From Elephas maximus indicus (Eukaryota > Chordata > Mammalia > Proboscidea > Elephantidae): a stretch of 64,000 nucleotides of DNA. Shown one piece after another: positions 1 to 10,885 of this stretch. Position 1 is the stretch's first letter; each line of letters starts with the position of its first letter. Location: positions 12,501 through 76,500 of the forward strand of contig NC_064819.1 of the NCBI RefSeq assembly GCF_024166365.1, given 5' to 3'. Under the pieces are notes generated by a model. The model was given only the letters and a program-made list of their open reading frames with translations. It searched no databases and was not told where the DNA came from. The position numbers and the translations under genes were made by a program.

Positions 1-90
1 ACTCTCTTCTGAGGCACCTCTGGATGGACTCAAACCGCCAACCTTTTGATTAGCTGAGCGTGTTAACCGTTTACACGACCCGGTGACTCC
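1..90 (-). mobile_element. AfroSINE, 5' part, cut by window edge
   Basis: Read on the minus strand this is the tRNA-like head of an AfroSINE: a degenerate start ending in the A-box region (gttaaccgttt on plus) and the B-box region (aaccgccaaccttttgat on plus). The rest of the element lies outside the window. Family features used for all AfroSINE calls here: sense start ggagccctggtgg, the tggttaagagc A-box, the ggcagttcgaatccacc B-box, a ctatagggtcgctatgagtc middle, and a tail in gggttt plus T-run or aactaacaacaa. Confidence 0.7.
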
Positions 91-136
91 ATTTACAAAA
101 CAGCAGCATTTATAACATATTCCAAGTATCCCCCAT

Positions 137-559
137 TTACTTTTTACTTCTTTTCAGCCTGAACTTTCTCGTGACGTGTACCTCGAACACTTCCACGGCA
201 GCGTGTTGTTCACAGGTCTGTGACGTTTTGTCATTACTGCCTACCGTTAAGGCTAGCTGAAAGTCAAACGCTCTTACACTCACTTTCATGGAATCTTTGT
301 GCTGTTCGGTAGCCTGCTTGCACTGCAGACTGGGAGGTGCCGCCGTATGTTTATAATTCCCACTTCTCCCTGTGTGAAGCATTGCTTGGGCACAGAACCT
401 GTGATGGCACAGTAACGACCTCCTACTCGATGACCCATTTCTGGTACAATGATTCATAATGACAATATTTCTATCCACATCAGAGATATTAATACCACTG
501 ACTTCCTCACTAGTGTGGACACTTCCCACTAACTCAGCAGCAGGTATTCTCTTTACCAT
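137..559 (-). other. Unrecognised 140-codon open frame
   Basis: A frame of 140 codons opens with ATG and closes with TAA. The product is moderately basic, ends in a lysine/arginine cluster (KRSKK), and has a serine/arginine patch near residue 45 (GSSSRRS). I do not recognise the family and see no signal peptide or membrane segment. No promoter or splice context is evident; the flanks are AT-rich with AfroSINE pieces on both sides. The stretch could be a fragment of an old coding exon, part of an old repeat, or a chance open frame. Length alone is weak evidence. Confidence 0.22.
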
Positions 560-967
560 TTTACAGTTTCTGTCTCAGAGGCCACAGATGATTTTCTGCT
601 GTTTTACTATAAGGCCTTTTTAGAATTTCCTGCCTGTTGAACTTCATAGATAACACTTTGTTTTCTTCTTCTTTAATATTTCATAACTTTTCCTTGTGGC
701 TACTGGATTTGATTTGTTTCTTTCTAACAGAAATAGTTAGGTTTCTTTGTAACACAAAAGTTTAAGGAATCACCACTTAGAGAAAGATTAGCAGAAAGAG
801 AATAATCATTCTATATAAATATTTGTTGACATAAAATCCTTTCAGTTTTTACCTAATGTTCTTAATTATTTAGTGCTGTAAAGTGAGAGTCATTTACAAA
901 GAAATATCATGGTTCTTTAAATATTCCATTCATGAATTTATTTAAACAAACTGAACTCTGCTCTTAA
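560..967. other. AT-rich stretch, nothing recognised
   Basis: AT-rich DNA without a coding frame or a repeat that I can name. It lies between the unidentified open frame and the next AfroSINE. Confidence 0.5.
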
Positions 968-1125
968 GGAGCCCTCTTGGTGAAGTGGTTAAGAGCTTGG
1001 CTGCTGACCGAAAGGTCAGCAGCTTGAACCCACCAACCTCTCCCTGGAAACTCAGTGGAGCAGTTCTTCTCTGTCCTGTAGGGTCACCACGAGTCAAAGT
1101 CAACGGGAGGGCAAAGGCCTTTTTT
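968..1125 (+). mobile_element. AfroSINE, nearly complete
   Basis: Starts ggagccctcttgg, then an A-box-like tggttaagagcttggctgc, a B-box-like cagcagcttgaacccacc, and the tail gggtcaccacgagtcaaagtcaac followed by a T-run. It abuts the GC-rich minisatellite after a short A-rich spacer containing (aaat)n and (aaac)n-like motifs. Confidence 0.88.
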
Positions 1126-1177
1126 GAGTTATTACCACGTGAAGTAAAAAAATAAATAAATGAACAAACAAAAGAAG

Positions 1178-2435
1178 AGCGCCGTGGGCGGGGCGTACCC
1201 GCCCGGGGGGCCGCGGAGAGCGCCGTGGGGGGGGCGGACCGGCCCGGGGGGCCGCGGAGAGCGCCGTGGGGGGGGGCGGACCGGCCCGGGGGGCCGCGGA
1301 GAGCGCCGTGGGGGGGGGCGGACCGGCCCGGGGGGCAGCGGACAGCGCCGTGGGGGGGGGCGGACCGGCCCGGGGGGCAGCGGACAGCGCCGTGGGGGGG
1401 GCGGACCGGCCCGGGGGGCCGCGGACAGCGCCGTGGGGGGGGGGCGGACCGGCCCGGGGGGCAGCGGACAGCGCCGTGGGGGGGGGCGGACCGGCCCGGG
1501 GGGCCGCGGAGAGCGCCGTGGGGGGGGCGGACCGGCCCGGGGGGCCGCGGACAGCGCCGTGGGGGGGGCGGACCGGCCCGGGGGGCCGCGGACAGCGCCG
1601 TGGGGGGTGGCGGACCGGCCCGGGGGGCCGCGGACAGCGCCGTGGGGGGTGGCGGACCGGCCCGGGGGGCCGCGGACAGCGCCGTGGGGGGGGGGCGGAC
1701 CGGCCCGGGGGGCCGCGGAGAGCGCCGTGGGGGGGGGCGGACCGGCCCGGGGGGCCAAGGACAGCGCCGTGGGGGGTGGCGGACCGGCCCGGGGGGCCGC
1801 GGACAGCGCCGTGGGGGGGGGGGCGGACCGGCCCGGGGGGCCAAGGACAGCGCCGTGGGGGGGGGCGGACCGGCCCGGGGGGCCGCGGACAGCGCCGTGG
1901 GGGGGGGCGGACCGGCCCGGGGGGCCGCGGAGAGCGCCGTGGGGGGGGGGCGGACCGGCCCGGGGGGCCGCGGACAGCGCCGTGGGGGGGGGGGCGGACC
2001 GGCCCGGGGGGCCGCGGACAGCGCCGTGGGGGGGGCGGACCGGCCCGGGGGGCCAAGGACAGCGCCGTGGGGGGTGGCGGACCGGCCCGGGGGGCCAAGG
2101 ACAGCGCCGTGGGGGGGGCGGACCGGCCCGGGGGGCCAAGGACAGCGCCGTGGGGGGTGGCGGACCGGCCCGGGGGGCCGCGGACAGCGCCGTGGGGGGG
2201 GGGCGGACCGGCCCGGGGGGCCGCGGAGAGCGCCGTGGGGGGGGCGGACCGGCCCGGGGGGCCGCGGAGAGCGCCGTGGGGGGGGGCGGACCGGCCCGGG
2301 GGGCCGCGGAGAGCGCCGTGGGGGGGGGGGCGGACCGGCCCGGGGGGCCGCGGACAGCGCCGTGGGGGGGGGCGGACCGGCCCGGGGGGCCGCGGACAGC
2401 GCCGTGGGGGGGGCGGGCTTCTCCCGGGGGGCACC
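1178..2435. repeat. GC-rich minisatellite A, about 30 units of 41-42 bp
   Basis: Tandem units are built as gcgccgtg, a G-run, cggaccggcccggggggc, then cgcgga(g/c)a or caaggaca or agcggaca. I count 28 copies of the ggaccggcccgg core plus degenerate units at both ends. The G-run after gccgt varies from 6 to about 11 and is sometimes broken as ggggggtgg, so unit length and reading frame slip from copy to copy. The unit lacks stop codons in most frames, which creates open frames of up to about 600 codons on both strands; their products are only gly/arg/pro repeats and I do not treat them as genes. Unit types (cgcggaca, cgcggaga, caaggaca) are interspersed, consistent with unequal exchange or gene conversion. 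Confidence 0.95.
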
Positions 2436-2900
2436 TGAGGCGGGCGCCGGAGCGGCCGCGAGGGGGCCAGCAGCACGGGCACAGTTGGCCCCGGCGAGCC
2501 GCCCACCTCGCTCCCCCGGAAAGAGGGTCGCCGTGTCGCTCTCTGGGAACGCGGGGGCGGGCGACAGAGGCCATCCGGCCCGCCGGGACCCGGCTCGTCC
2601 CCAGGGTGGGAAAGAGAGGCAGCTCTGGGAGAGCCCCCCGCCCCCAGCGACACACAGCCGACGGGCGGCGGCCACGGGTGAGGAGCGGGCCCCGCCAGTG
2701 GCCGAGGAAGCGGTATCGGGTCGGATGCCAAACGGACGATGAGGCGAGGGCGGGTGGCTGGGGGGGGGGCGGGCACCGGGAAGGCGGCGGCGCGGAGGGG
2801 GTCGGACCCCACTGCTCCATCCTCGCTCGCTCTCTCCAGCCCCGACCTACCGGACAACCCTCCCGCGTTCGAAGGAGCGCATTTCCTAACCCTTTGTGCT
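2436..2900. promoter_or_regulatory. Unique GC-rich flank, CpG-island-like
   Basis: After the last repeat unit the sequence stays GC- and CpG-rich for about 450 bp but becomes non-repetitive (gcggccgc near 2451, several cgg/gcc clusters, a second G-run near 2761-2769), then drops abruptly to AT-rich DNA near 2880. This composition is typical of a CpG-island promoter or of a GC-rich subtelomeric-type sequence. I see no TATA box, defined first exon or homologous coding sequence. A pyrimidine tract ending in cag at about 2908-2920 resembles a splice acceptor but has no partner in view. Confidence 0.4.
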
Positions 2901-2948
2901 ATGGAGATTTCTTGTTTCAGATGCATGTTCTCTGTGTTTAAACAATGG

Positions 2949-2981
2949 TGTTTTTGTTTTTGTTTTTGTTTTTGTTTTTTA
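2949..2981. repeat. Simple repeat (TTTTTG)n
   Basis: Five tandem gtttttg-type units. This may be the tail of an old retroposon, but the adjacent sequence is not recognisable as one. Confidence 0.8.
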
Positions 2982-3900
2982 AGGCTTCAACTGTTTATAC
3001 GATGTACCAATGAACACCTTCATCAAGCTCGATAATCTGTGTCACCTTTCCGAGGCTACCACTTCCAGCGACTACAGGAGTCGTCTCAGGTGAAAGACCA
3101 TAAGAAAGAGGCCTGGTGTTTATGTATAAAAAGGTAATTATTAATAAGTTGGGCAAGTGTCTGGACAGGTATGACCATGAATATATATACATTACTCCAA
3201 ACGTGTGACAGCAATTACGTTGATACGCTTTTTTCAAGGTTGGAATGGTGTTGCCCTTATGCCTTCCAGTCCATTTTCTGTGTGTTGAGAATGGCGCAAG
3301 GGAGACATACGTTCACAGGACGGTGACTGCTCTGGGATGTAAACTGTGCCATCGTTCCTTCGGTGATAGATGCAGAACAAACTGTCTCCCAGTTCGCAAT
3401 TCTCACTCTCACACCCAAGGAAAAACAAACATGCAGAAAAGAAAAAAATCCTCCTTTTTAGAAAATCCCCTTACGAATAGAGAGGGCATCCCCTCTTTCT
3501 TGACACACCTACCCAATAATTTCCAATTTGACTGCCTATCTTGCCAGAAGGGAAAGAAGTTGAGATGTGTACAAGGTAGGCCTATTTCCCTCGCCGGAGT
3601 TTGCTTAGGATTCGTGGATTGCACAGACTGCCAGGGAGGCGATGATGGCAGGGAGGAGTTCTGATCAGTCGTGTGAAGGCTTTTGTTCGTCTGGGTGTAG
3701 CAAATGGGTCCACCGCCTGGTGCCCGTGGTGCCTCTGGGGGCAAGACAGAGGAGCCTCCAAAGAATCAGGCACCCAATGACTTGAAGATGCACTGTCAGC
3801 GCTGTGTCCATGTGCTAGGTCGAAGTTTCCCAGAGTCTTATCTTTCTTCCCCCGTTCGTGTTGCTCCCGAACACAGTGTCTTGGCTCTTCAGAATCTCTT
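2982..3900. other. Unassigned DNA downstream of the DUX-like relic
   Basis: No gene or repeat is recognised. Several open frames of 60-140 codons exist on both strands, but they overlap each other and resemble no family I know. On the minus strand this interval lies 3' of the DUX-like frame and could be its 3' UTR or flank. Confidence 0.35.
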
Positions 3901-4700
3901 TCAATCGTACTGATTCCCCCTCAAGGGATGGATGCCTGGATGCGGGTTTGGGCAGTCTTCCAGCGTGTCAAGCAGAGCCCGAAAGTCGATGTCGCCGAGG
4001 GAGAGCTTGAGTTGTGGAGGGTGCTCTGCCTGTGGATCCGCATTCAGAAAGGCTTGGGCCTCTTCCTGAAACTCTGGGACGGAGAGGATTTCATCTAAAA
4101 GGCTCATGGTTTTTTTGCAGTCTTGGTCCAGTGGACAAGATGACCCTTGAGCTGATTGTGCCGGCTCTTACCACAGGTGTGTCTCAGAGTGTCTGGGCTG
4201 CTGAAGTGTCTCTTGGGTAGGTTCCCATCTGGCAGTCACACCCTGGGCCACCTCACAGCCCCATTGCATGAAGGGAGATGTGACTCGCTGAGCCGGAACC
4301 TCCCATTACTTATTTGTATTGTCAGTCGGAGACGAGTAGTGGCCAAGCCATCCTGTCATGACTGTGTTCACTGTTATTCTGGCAATTTCTCGGGTATTGG
4401 GGCCAAGAGCCTGAGTATCCCACAGCCTCTCTCCTACAGTCAGTTCTATTGGGAACTGATTTAAGTGTGTCTCCAGGGCCTTATGGTTCTCTTCTGTTTG
4501 CACAGCCAGGGTGGCTGGACCGTCATGATACCTGGTGTTTGGCTGACACAGCCCTGGGTGGGATCCTTAGGAAGAAGGGGTTTGTGGAACCCAAGGTGTA
4601 CAGGTAGAATGGCTTGATTCCTGCTGGAAGGGCGGGAGAGTAGGCCATGATGAGACACGCAGGGACAGAGGATAGGTTGCTTTGGTCAAGGTAAATCGTC
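3901..4700 (-). pseudogene. DUX4/DUXC-type C-terminal domain, broken relic
   Basis: The frame ending at 3901 encodes MSLLDEILSVPEF, QEEAQAFL, then DFRALLDTL. This matches in order the C-terminal activation motif of double-homeobox proteins (human DUX4: LLDELLASPEF, AQPLLE, YRALLEEL). In the family this tail recruits transcriptional co-activators. The same frame continues upstream, with in-frame stops near 4168 and 4311, to about 4503 (TEENHKALETHLN, ARWEPTQETLQQP). A shifted frame continues to about 4658 with a proline/glutamine-rich stretch (PKDPTQGCVSQTPG) like the DUX middle region. Instead of ending after the LLDTL motif, the frame reads on for about 20 residues. No homeodomain (WFQNRR-type) appears in any frame within the next 200 bp upstream or elsewhere nearby. 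The piece therefore looks like only the last exon or 3' part of a DUX gene. Family assignment rests on one roughly 45-residue motif; DUXC versus DUX4 versus DUXB cannot be settled here. Confidence 0.66.
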
Positions 4701-4839
4701 ACATGAGTCCGCTGAGTTGGGCTTTATGCAAGATCCACCCTCATCTGGTTATGATTTCAACTTTAATTGTTCTATTCATTAAACATCATTTAAAGTGCAC
4801 TTTTCTCTGTGCCATGATCTATGTTACACCCTTGAACGA

Positions 4840-5300
4840 GGTATGTATTGCTGAGTAACAACCTACCCCAAATGTTAGTGGTTAAAACAACTTTGTGGAT
4901 TAGTTCAGTTGTTTTGACCTAGGTCTCTCATGAGATGGCTGTCAGGCTGTCAACCATGGCTGCATTCACCTGAAGGCTTGGCTTGAGCTGGAGGATTACT
5001 TTCCAAATGACTTGCTCACATGACTGGCAAGTATGTGCAAGCTATCAACAGGAAGCCTTTTTTCCTTGTCATGATGGCTGCTTCTGTGTCCTTATGACAT
5101 TGTGGCTAGTTTCTCCCATAACAAGTAATCCAACAGAGCAGGGTAGACTCTACAATGTCTTTGTGAGCTCACCTTTGAGGGAACATTGCCGCGGTCACAG
5201 ACTGGTTACAGAGGTCAACACTGATGAATGTGGGAATGTGTACACTAGAGTCTAAGTACCAGGAGGTGAGAATCACTGGAGGCCATCTTGGAGGCTAGTT
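4840..5300 (-). mobile_element. Possible MLT1-type (MaLR) LTR, old
   Basis: The stretch starts with ctgagtaacaacctacccc, then gttagtggttaaaacaac, and continues with blocks reminiscent of the antisense strand of mammalian MLT1 LTRs. No internal region is visible. It is old and diverged, so the family call is tentative. Confidence 0.35.
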
Positions 5301-7419
5301 ATCTTAGCCCTGGATATTTGAAGGTGAACCAGCCTCAAAGTTGTTAATGTGTGTTTGCCTTTTCCGCTAATTGGGTAAGCAAATTCCTATAGGAGAGGTA
5401 CCATTTAAAGAAATAAGCCTACTCATTACAACAGAATCTGCAAGATTTCCCCAATTCATTCTTCATTAGAGTATACTAGCCTGTTACCTGACAACAACAC
5501 GAGGCCAAGTCTCATTCTCCCCCCACAACCTCTCCTTAGTGAACTCTTAGTCATTGAGCACTCATTGTATACTTAATCATTCATGATCATTGAGCACCCA
5601 TTTTAAGCTTAAGCATTATTTACGGAGATCACCCCAGTACAAGAAAAATCAAAGATTTTGGCTTCAACCTCCATTCACTTTTCTGACACCAGTCCCCATG
5701 TAATAGGATCCTAAACATACAAACAAACAAATTATAGCCACTGCCCTTGGATCAATTTTGAATCTTAGGGCTGTAGGGTCGCTATGTGTTGGAATATGAT
5801 CCTATTGTCTAGGAAAGGCAAATCCCATTGTAAATCCTCCTCACGTGCTTTGGAGGCAGTTTTCTCTATAGCTATTCTTTCTCTACAAGTATTACTTACT
5901 TTCCAAGGAAATTACATCTAACAGTATTATTACTGGTTAAGGACACTTGAAAGTAGTTTAGAGGGAGAAGGGGATTGAAGTAAATCAGGTTACTTTAGTT
6001 AAGGATTTGTAGATAAGTCAAGTTATTTCCTTTGAAGGAATAAAAAAGTGATTAGAGGAGAGACTAATAATAATAATAATAAACATTACTCTATGTCCAG
6101 CAGTATACTAAGAATTTGACTTGCATTAGTTTTTTTTTTTTTTTTTCACGGCAACCTGACAAAGAATATCCAGAAGGATAAAAAGTAGAGAGAGAATATT
6201 ATTTGACTATTAAAAAAAAAAAACTTCGAGTCTATTTCCACTTATAGCAACCCATAAATAGGATCCAGTAAATAATGCCCCTTTACTCTAAGTCCGGAAC
6301 CAATCGAGCAGGTGGAGATCAAAATATGAGTCCCCAGAGTTAGATAAGCCTGCTCTCCCCTCAGCAGCACTGGCCCCACAGTCCTCCCCTGCACAGACAG
6401 CACCCTGCCTGCTGTGAAGTGAGGGCTACCTGCATGGAGAGATACCCCCCCAATAGAAGGCTGAGGAAGGAGCTGAGCGATTATGCCCACTTGTTCCTTC
6501 CAACTTACTCTTCTCTGGGTGTGGAGGGAGGCCAAAACGATTACATTAACTGATGATCTTACACAGAAAAACATGGAAATAGAGGTTGCCCCCTAAGAAG
6601 TCATCTTGAAGGACTCTGATTCTTTTATAGGGGGAGGGTTTAGAGAAGACATGAGTCATTTAGGGATTGTGGAAGCCCTTGTAAATAAAGAAAAATTTAG
6701 TTAACAAGAATGAAATTTGTCTGTTGTCCAAAAGAAGTACTTTTATATTCAGATTCAGGGAGAATTTGACTTGAGCATGGAGAAACTGTTTCCAGGGGGC
6801 TAGGGGAAGAGTATGAAGCCAAGATCACAGGAGCTAAAGGGAGAAAGTGCCTGTTTTCTGGAGAACTGAGGAAAGAGTGCCATCTTGCCCGCCCTTCTCC
6901 TTAGCGGACAGGGTGAGTTACGTTCTACAGGCAGCCTCTCACCACCACCCTGAGTTGCCATTCATGGGACGCTTTCCCTGTCTATGGATGATTTTGAAAA
7001 TCTCTGTAGAAGTGAGCCTCCTGAGAAGATGGGTGTTTGGAAGATCAGGTCTGGGGTGATGCGGATCCTGGGATGATGACCTTTTTTTTTTTTTTTAGTG
7101 ATGATGCATTAGATATACACCTGATGCCAAACCAAGTTGTTTTTCAGTTTTTGTGTAAGTGTTCTCTGCCTTGATTGTGATCATCTCGGGGACATTTATT
7201 ATCACTAGAATTTACAGGGTAGGAGAAGAAAAGAATGGAAGCGTTTTAAGCTCGGGCCTCAGGCTCTTCCCACACCCCTGTTCTTGGCCATGCTCTGCCT
7301 TCCTGCCCTATCAGGCTTGGTTCTAATGGGGCAGACAAGGAACGATACACTTGCGAATGTGTGATGGGCTTGAGCTGTCTGGGCAGGAAGCACCCGAACT
7401 TACTTTCTCCAGAGCTGCT
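5301..7419. other. Mostly unassigned DNA with simple repeats
   Basis: No gene is recognised. The stretch holds (taa)n at about 6066-6081, T-runs near 6131 and 7082, and a weak AfroSINE-like trace at about 5720-5830 (gtagggtcgctatgtgttgg). Short open frames here (for example minus 6242-6574 and plus 6847-7059) look like chance. Confidence 0.4.
6211..6274 (-). mobile_element. AfroSINE 3' fragment
   Basis: An A-run followed by cttcgagtctatttcc, acttatagcaaccc and ataggatcc matches the antisense tail of an AfroSINE (consensus like gtcgattccgactcatagcg). Only the 3' 60 bp are present, consistent with 5' truncation. Confidence 0.45.
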
Positions 7420-7512
7420 GTTAATAATAAAATAACCAACATTTAGTGAGCACTTAAAATTCTAAGTGCTCTATGCATATTATCTCACTTAATCCTGACA
7501 ACTACCTGATGG
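7420..7512 (-). mobile_element. MIR SINE fragment
   Basis: aataaccaacatttagtgag, ctctatgcatattatctcac and ttaatcctgacaactac follow the antisense MIR 3' region in order. This is a mammal-wide ancient SINE. Confidence 0.8.
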
Positions 7513-7516
7513 TATA

Positions 7517-7684
7517 CAAAACCCAAACCAAATCCATTGCCGTGGAGTCCATCCCAATTAATAGTGCAGCTATAGTACGAAATAGAACTGCACCATAGTG
7601 TTTGCAAGGAATGGCTGGTGGACGCAAATTGGGAACCTTTTAGTTAGCAGTATGAGCTCTTAATGATTGTACCACCAGGGCTCC
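7517..7684 (-). mobile_element. AfroSINE, near full length
   Basis: The antisense copy runs from acccaaaccaaatccattgc through the B-box complement (gggaaccttttagttagc) to accaccagggctcc. It lies between the MIR fragment and the 3' end of the RTE element. Confidence 0.88.
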
Positions 7685-7696
7685 ACCAGGGCACAT

Positions 7697-10600
7697 AGGT
7701 GCCGTTGTTATTGTTGTTGTTAGGTGCTGTCGAGTTGGTTCCGACTCAGTGTGACCCTATGTACAGTAGATTGAAACACTGCCAATCCTGTGCCATCCTC
7801 ACAATCATCATTATGCTGAAGCCCATTGTTGCAGCCACTGTGTCGATCATCTTGTCAAGGGTCTTCCTCTTTTTTGCTGACCTTCTGCTTTACCAAGCAT
7901 AATGTCTCTCTCCAGGGACGGATCCCTCCTGAAAACGTGCCCAATGCATGTGAGACATAATCTCCTCAACCTTGCTTCTAAGGAGCATTCTGGTTGTACT
8001 TCTTTCAAGACAGGTTTTTTTGTTCTTTTGGCACTCCATGGTTTATTCAATATTCTTCTCCAACACCACAATTTGAAGGCGTCAGTTCTTCTTTGGTCTT
8101 CTGTGTTCATTGTCCACCTTTTCACATGCATGTGAGGAGATTGAAAACACCATGCCTTGGGCAAGGCGCACCTTAGTCTTCAAGGTAATGTCTTTGTTTT
8201 TCAACACTTTAAAGAGATCTTCTACAGCACATTTACCCTAGCGATGCGACTTTTTGATTTTTTGACTCCTGCTTCCATGGGAGTTGATTGTGGATCCAAG
8301 TAAAATGAAATCCTTAACAAATTCAATCTTTTTTCTGTTTATCATGATGTTGCTTATTGGTCTAGTTGTGAGGATTTTTGTTTTCTTTATGTTGAGGTGC
8401 AATCCATGCTGAAGGCTGTGGTCTTTGATCTTCGTCAGTAAGTGCTTCAGGTCCTCCTCACTTTCAGCAAGGAAGTTTGTGTCATCTATATAACTCAGGT
8501 TGTTAATGAGTCTTAATCCAATTTTGATGCCCTCTTCTTCATATAGCCCATCAATCTGTATGCTGAGCTCTTTGTCTGAGAAGCTGGACCATGAGGATAA
8601 AATACTGATACACACCTTTCTTGACTTTAAACCATGCAGTATACCCTTGTTCTGTTTGAGTGACTGACTCTTGATCTGTGTACAGGTTCCTCATGAGCAC
8701 AATTAAGTGTTCTGAAATTCCCATTCTTCTCAATGTTATCCATAATTTGTTCTGGCTCACACACTCGAATGCCTTTGCATAGTCACTAAAACAGAGGTAA
8801 AAATCTTTGTGGTATTCGCTGTTTTCAGCCAGGATCCATCCGACATCAGCAAAGATATCCCGTGTTCCACCCCTTCTTCAGAATCTGGCTTGAATTCCTG
8901 GCAGTTCCCTGTCAAAATACTGCTGCAGCCACTTTTAAATGACCTTCAGCAAAATTTTACTTGGCAGTGGGTTTTTTTATATTAATATTGTTCGATAATT
9001 TCTGCACTCGGTTGTACCACCTTTCTTGGAAATAGGCATACATATGGATCTCTTCCAGTCAGTTGGCTAGGTAGCTGACTTCCAAATGTCTTGGCACAGA
9101 CCGGTGAGCACTTTCAGTGCTGCATCTATTTTTCTCAATTGGTATTCTCTCAGTTCCTGGAGACTTGTTTCTCACCAATGCCTTCAGTGCAGCTTAGACT
9201 TCTTCCTTCAGTACTATCGGTTCCTGATCATAGGCTATCTCCTGAAAATGACTGAACATTGACAAATTCTTTTTGGTACAGCAACTCTGTGTATTCTCTC
9301 CATCTTCTATGGATGCTTCCTTCATCATTTAATATTTTCCCTGTAGAATTCTTTGATATCGCAACTCAAGGCTTGAATTTTTTCTTCGATTCTTTCAGCT
9401 TGAGAAATGCCGAGTGTGTTCTTCCCTTTTGGTTTTCTATCTCCAGGTCTTTGCACATCTCATTATAATTCACTTTCTCTTTTTGAGTCGCCCTTTGAGA
9501 TCTTCTGATCAGCTCTTTTATTTTATCATTTCTTCCTTTCACTTTAGTTACTGGACATTCAAAACAAGTTGCAGAGTCTCTTCTCACATTTATTTTGCTC
9601 TTTTCTTTCTTTCTGATCTTTTATATGATCTCTTTCTTCATGTATGATGTCCTTGATGTCATTCCACAACTCGTCTGGACTTCAGGTGGAATATACCTAA
9701 GGTTGTACTTTGGCTCTCATGGACTTTTTCTAATTTTCTTCAGTTTCAACTTGAAGTTGCATATGAGCAATTGATGGTATGTTCCACAGTCACTCCCTGA
9801 CCTTGTTCTTGCTGATGATATTGAGCTTTTCTATCATCTCTTTCCACAGATATAGTCAAATTGATTCCTGCGTGTTCCATCTGGGGATGTCCACGTGTAT
9901 AGTCACCGTTTGTGTTGATGAAAAAAGGTATTTGGAATAAAGAAGTCATTGGTCTTGCAAAAGTCTGCCATGCAATCTTTGGCTTCTTTTCTATCTCTGA
10001 GGTCATGTTTTCCAACCACCGATTCTTTTCTTTGTTTCCAGCTTTCATACTCCAATCACCACTAATTATCAATGCATCCTAATTGCATGTTCAATCAATT
10101 TCGGACTGCAGAAGTTGGTCAAAATCTTCAATTGTTCCATCTGTTGCATTATTGGTTGGTGCATAAATTAAAATAATAGTTGTATTAACTCGTCTTTCTT
10201 GTAGGCATATGAATACTATCCTATCACTGGCAGCTTAGTACCGCAGAATAGATCTTGAAATGTTCTTTTGGATGATGAATGCAGTGCCATTCCTCTTCAA
10301 GCTGTCATTCCTGGCATAGTAGACCAATGATTGTCCAATTCAAAATGGCTAATACCAGTCCATTTCAGCTCACTAACACCTTGGATATTGATGTTTATGC
10401 ATTCCATTTCATTTTTTATGATTTCCAATTTTCCTAGATTCATATTTCGTGCATTCCATGTTCCAATTATTATTGGATGTTTGCAGTTGTTTCCTCTCCG
10501 TTTGAGACATGCCACATCAGCAAGTGAGGGTCAGGAAAGCTTGACTCAAATTAACATCATACTTTACAGAGCAAAGTAGTTTCTCTTCAAATACTTTAGA

Positions 10601-10885
10601 ATACAAGTCTCCCCCAACCGTCTTTTGAGTGCCTCCCAACCTGAGGGGCTATTCTTCCGGCACTATATCAGACAATGTTCCGCTGCTATTTATAAAGTTT
10701 TCACTGGCTAATTCTCTTCAGAAGTAGACCTCCGGGTCCTTTTTCTTAGTCTGTCTTATTCTGGAATCTTAGCTGAAACCTGCCTTTCCATGGGTGACCC
10801 TGATGGTGTTTGAATACCAGTAGCATATCTTCTAGTGTCACAGCAACATGCAGGCCCCTACAGTAAGACAAAGTGACAGACATGT
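7697..10885 (-). mobile_element. RTE-clade LINE (RTE1-type), near full length
   Basis: About 3.2 kb on the minus strand. The 5' end lies at about 10885 (sense start near catgtctgtcac), followed by a short 5' UTR. An endonuclease domain begins near 10515 (IIIGTWNARNMNLGKLE, then GVSELKWTGI). Reverse transcriptase follows, with a YIDDTN box near 8480 in place of the usual YADDT, and then downstream motifs (HLNIKKTKILTT, DFILLGSTI). The 3' tail reads as (aac)n sense, seen as gttattgttgttgttagg on plus. The single long ORF expected of RTE is broken into at least six short frames, so the copy cannot encode a working protein. Length equals that of the other complete RTE in this window. Confidence 0.9.

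Noticed and set aside
942-2941. Very long open frames (390-608 codons) on both strands across minisatellite A
   Set aside because: They arise because the GC-rich unit lacks stops in most frames; frames overlap each other on both strands and encode only repeats of gly/arg/pro/ala.
4171-4171. A splice-donor-like ctgtg|gtaaga on the minus strand inside the DUX-like relic
   Set aside because: The DUX-like reading frame continues on both sides of it and no matching acceptor is evident, so I treat it as chance.
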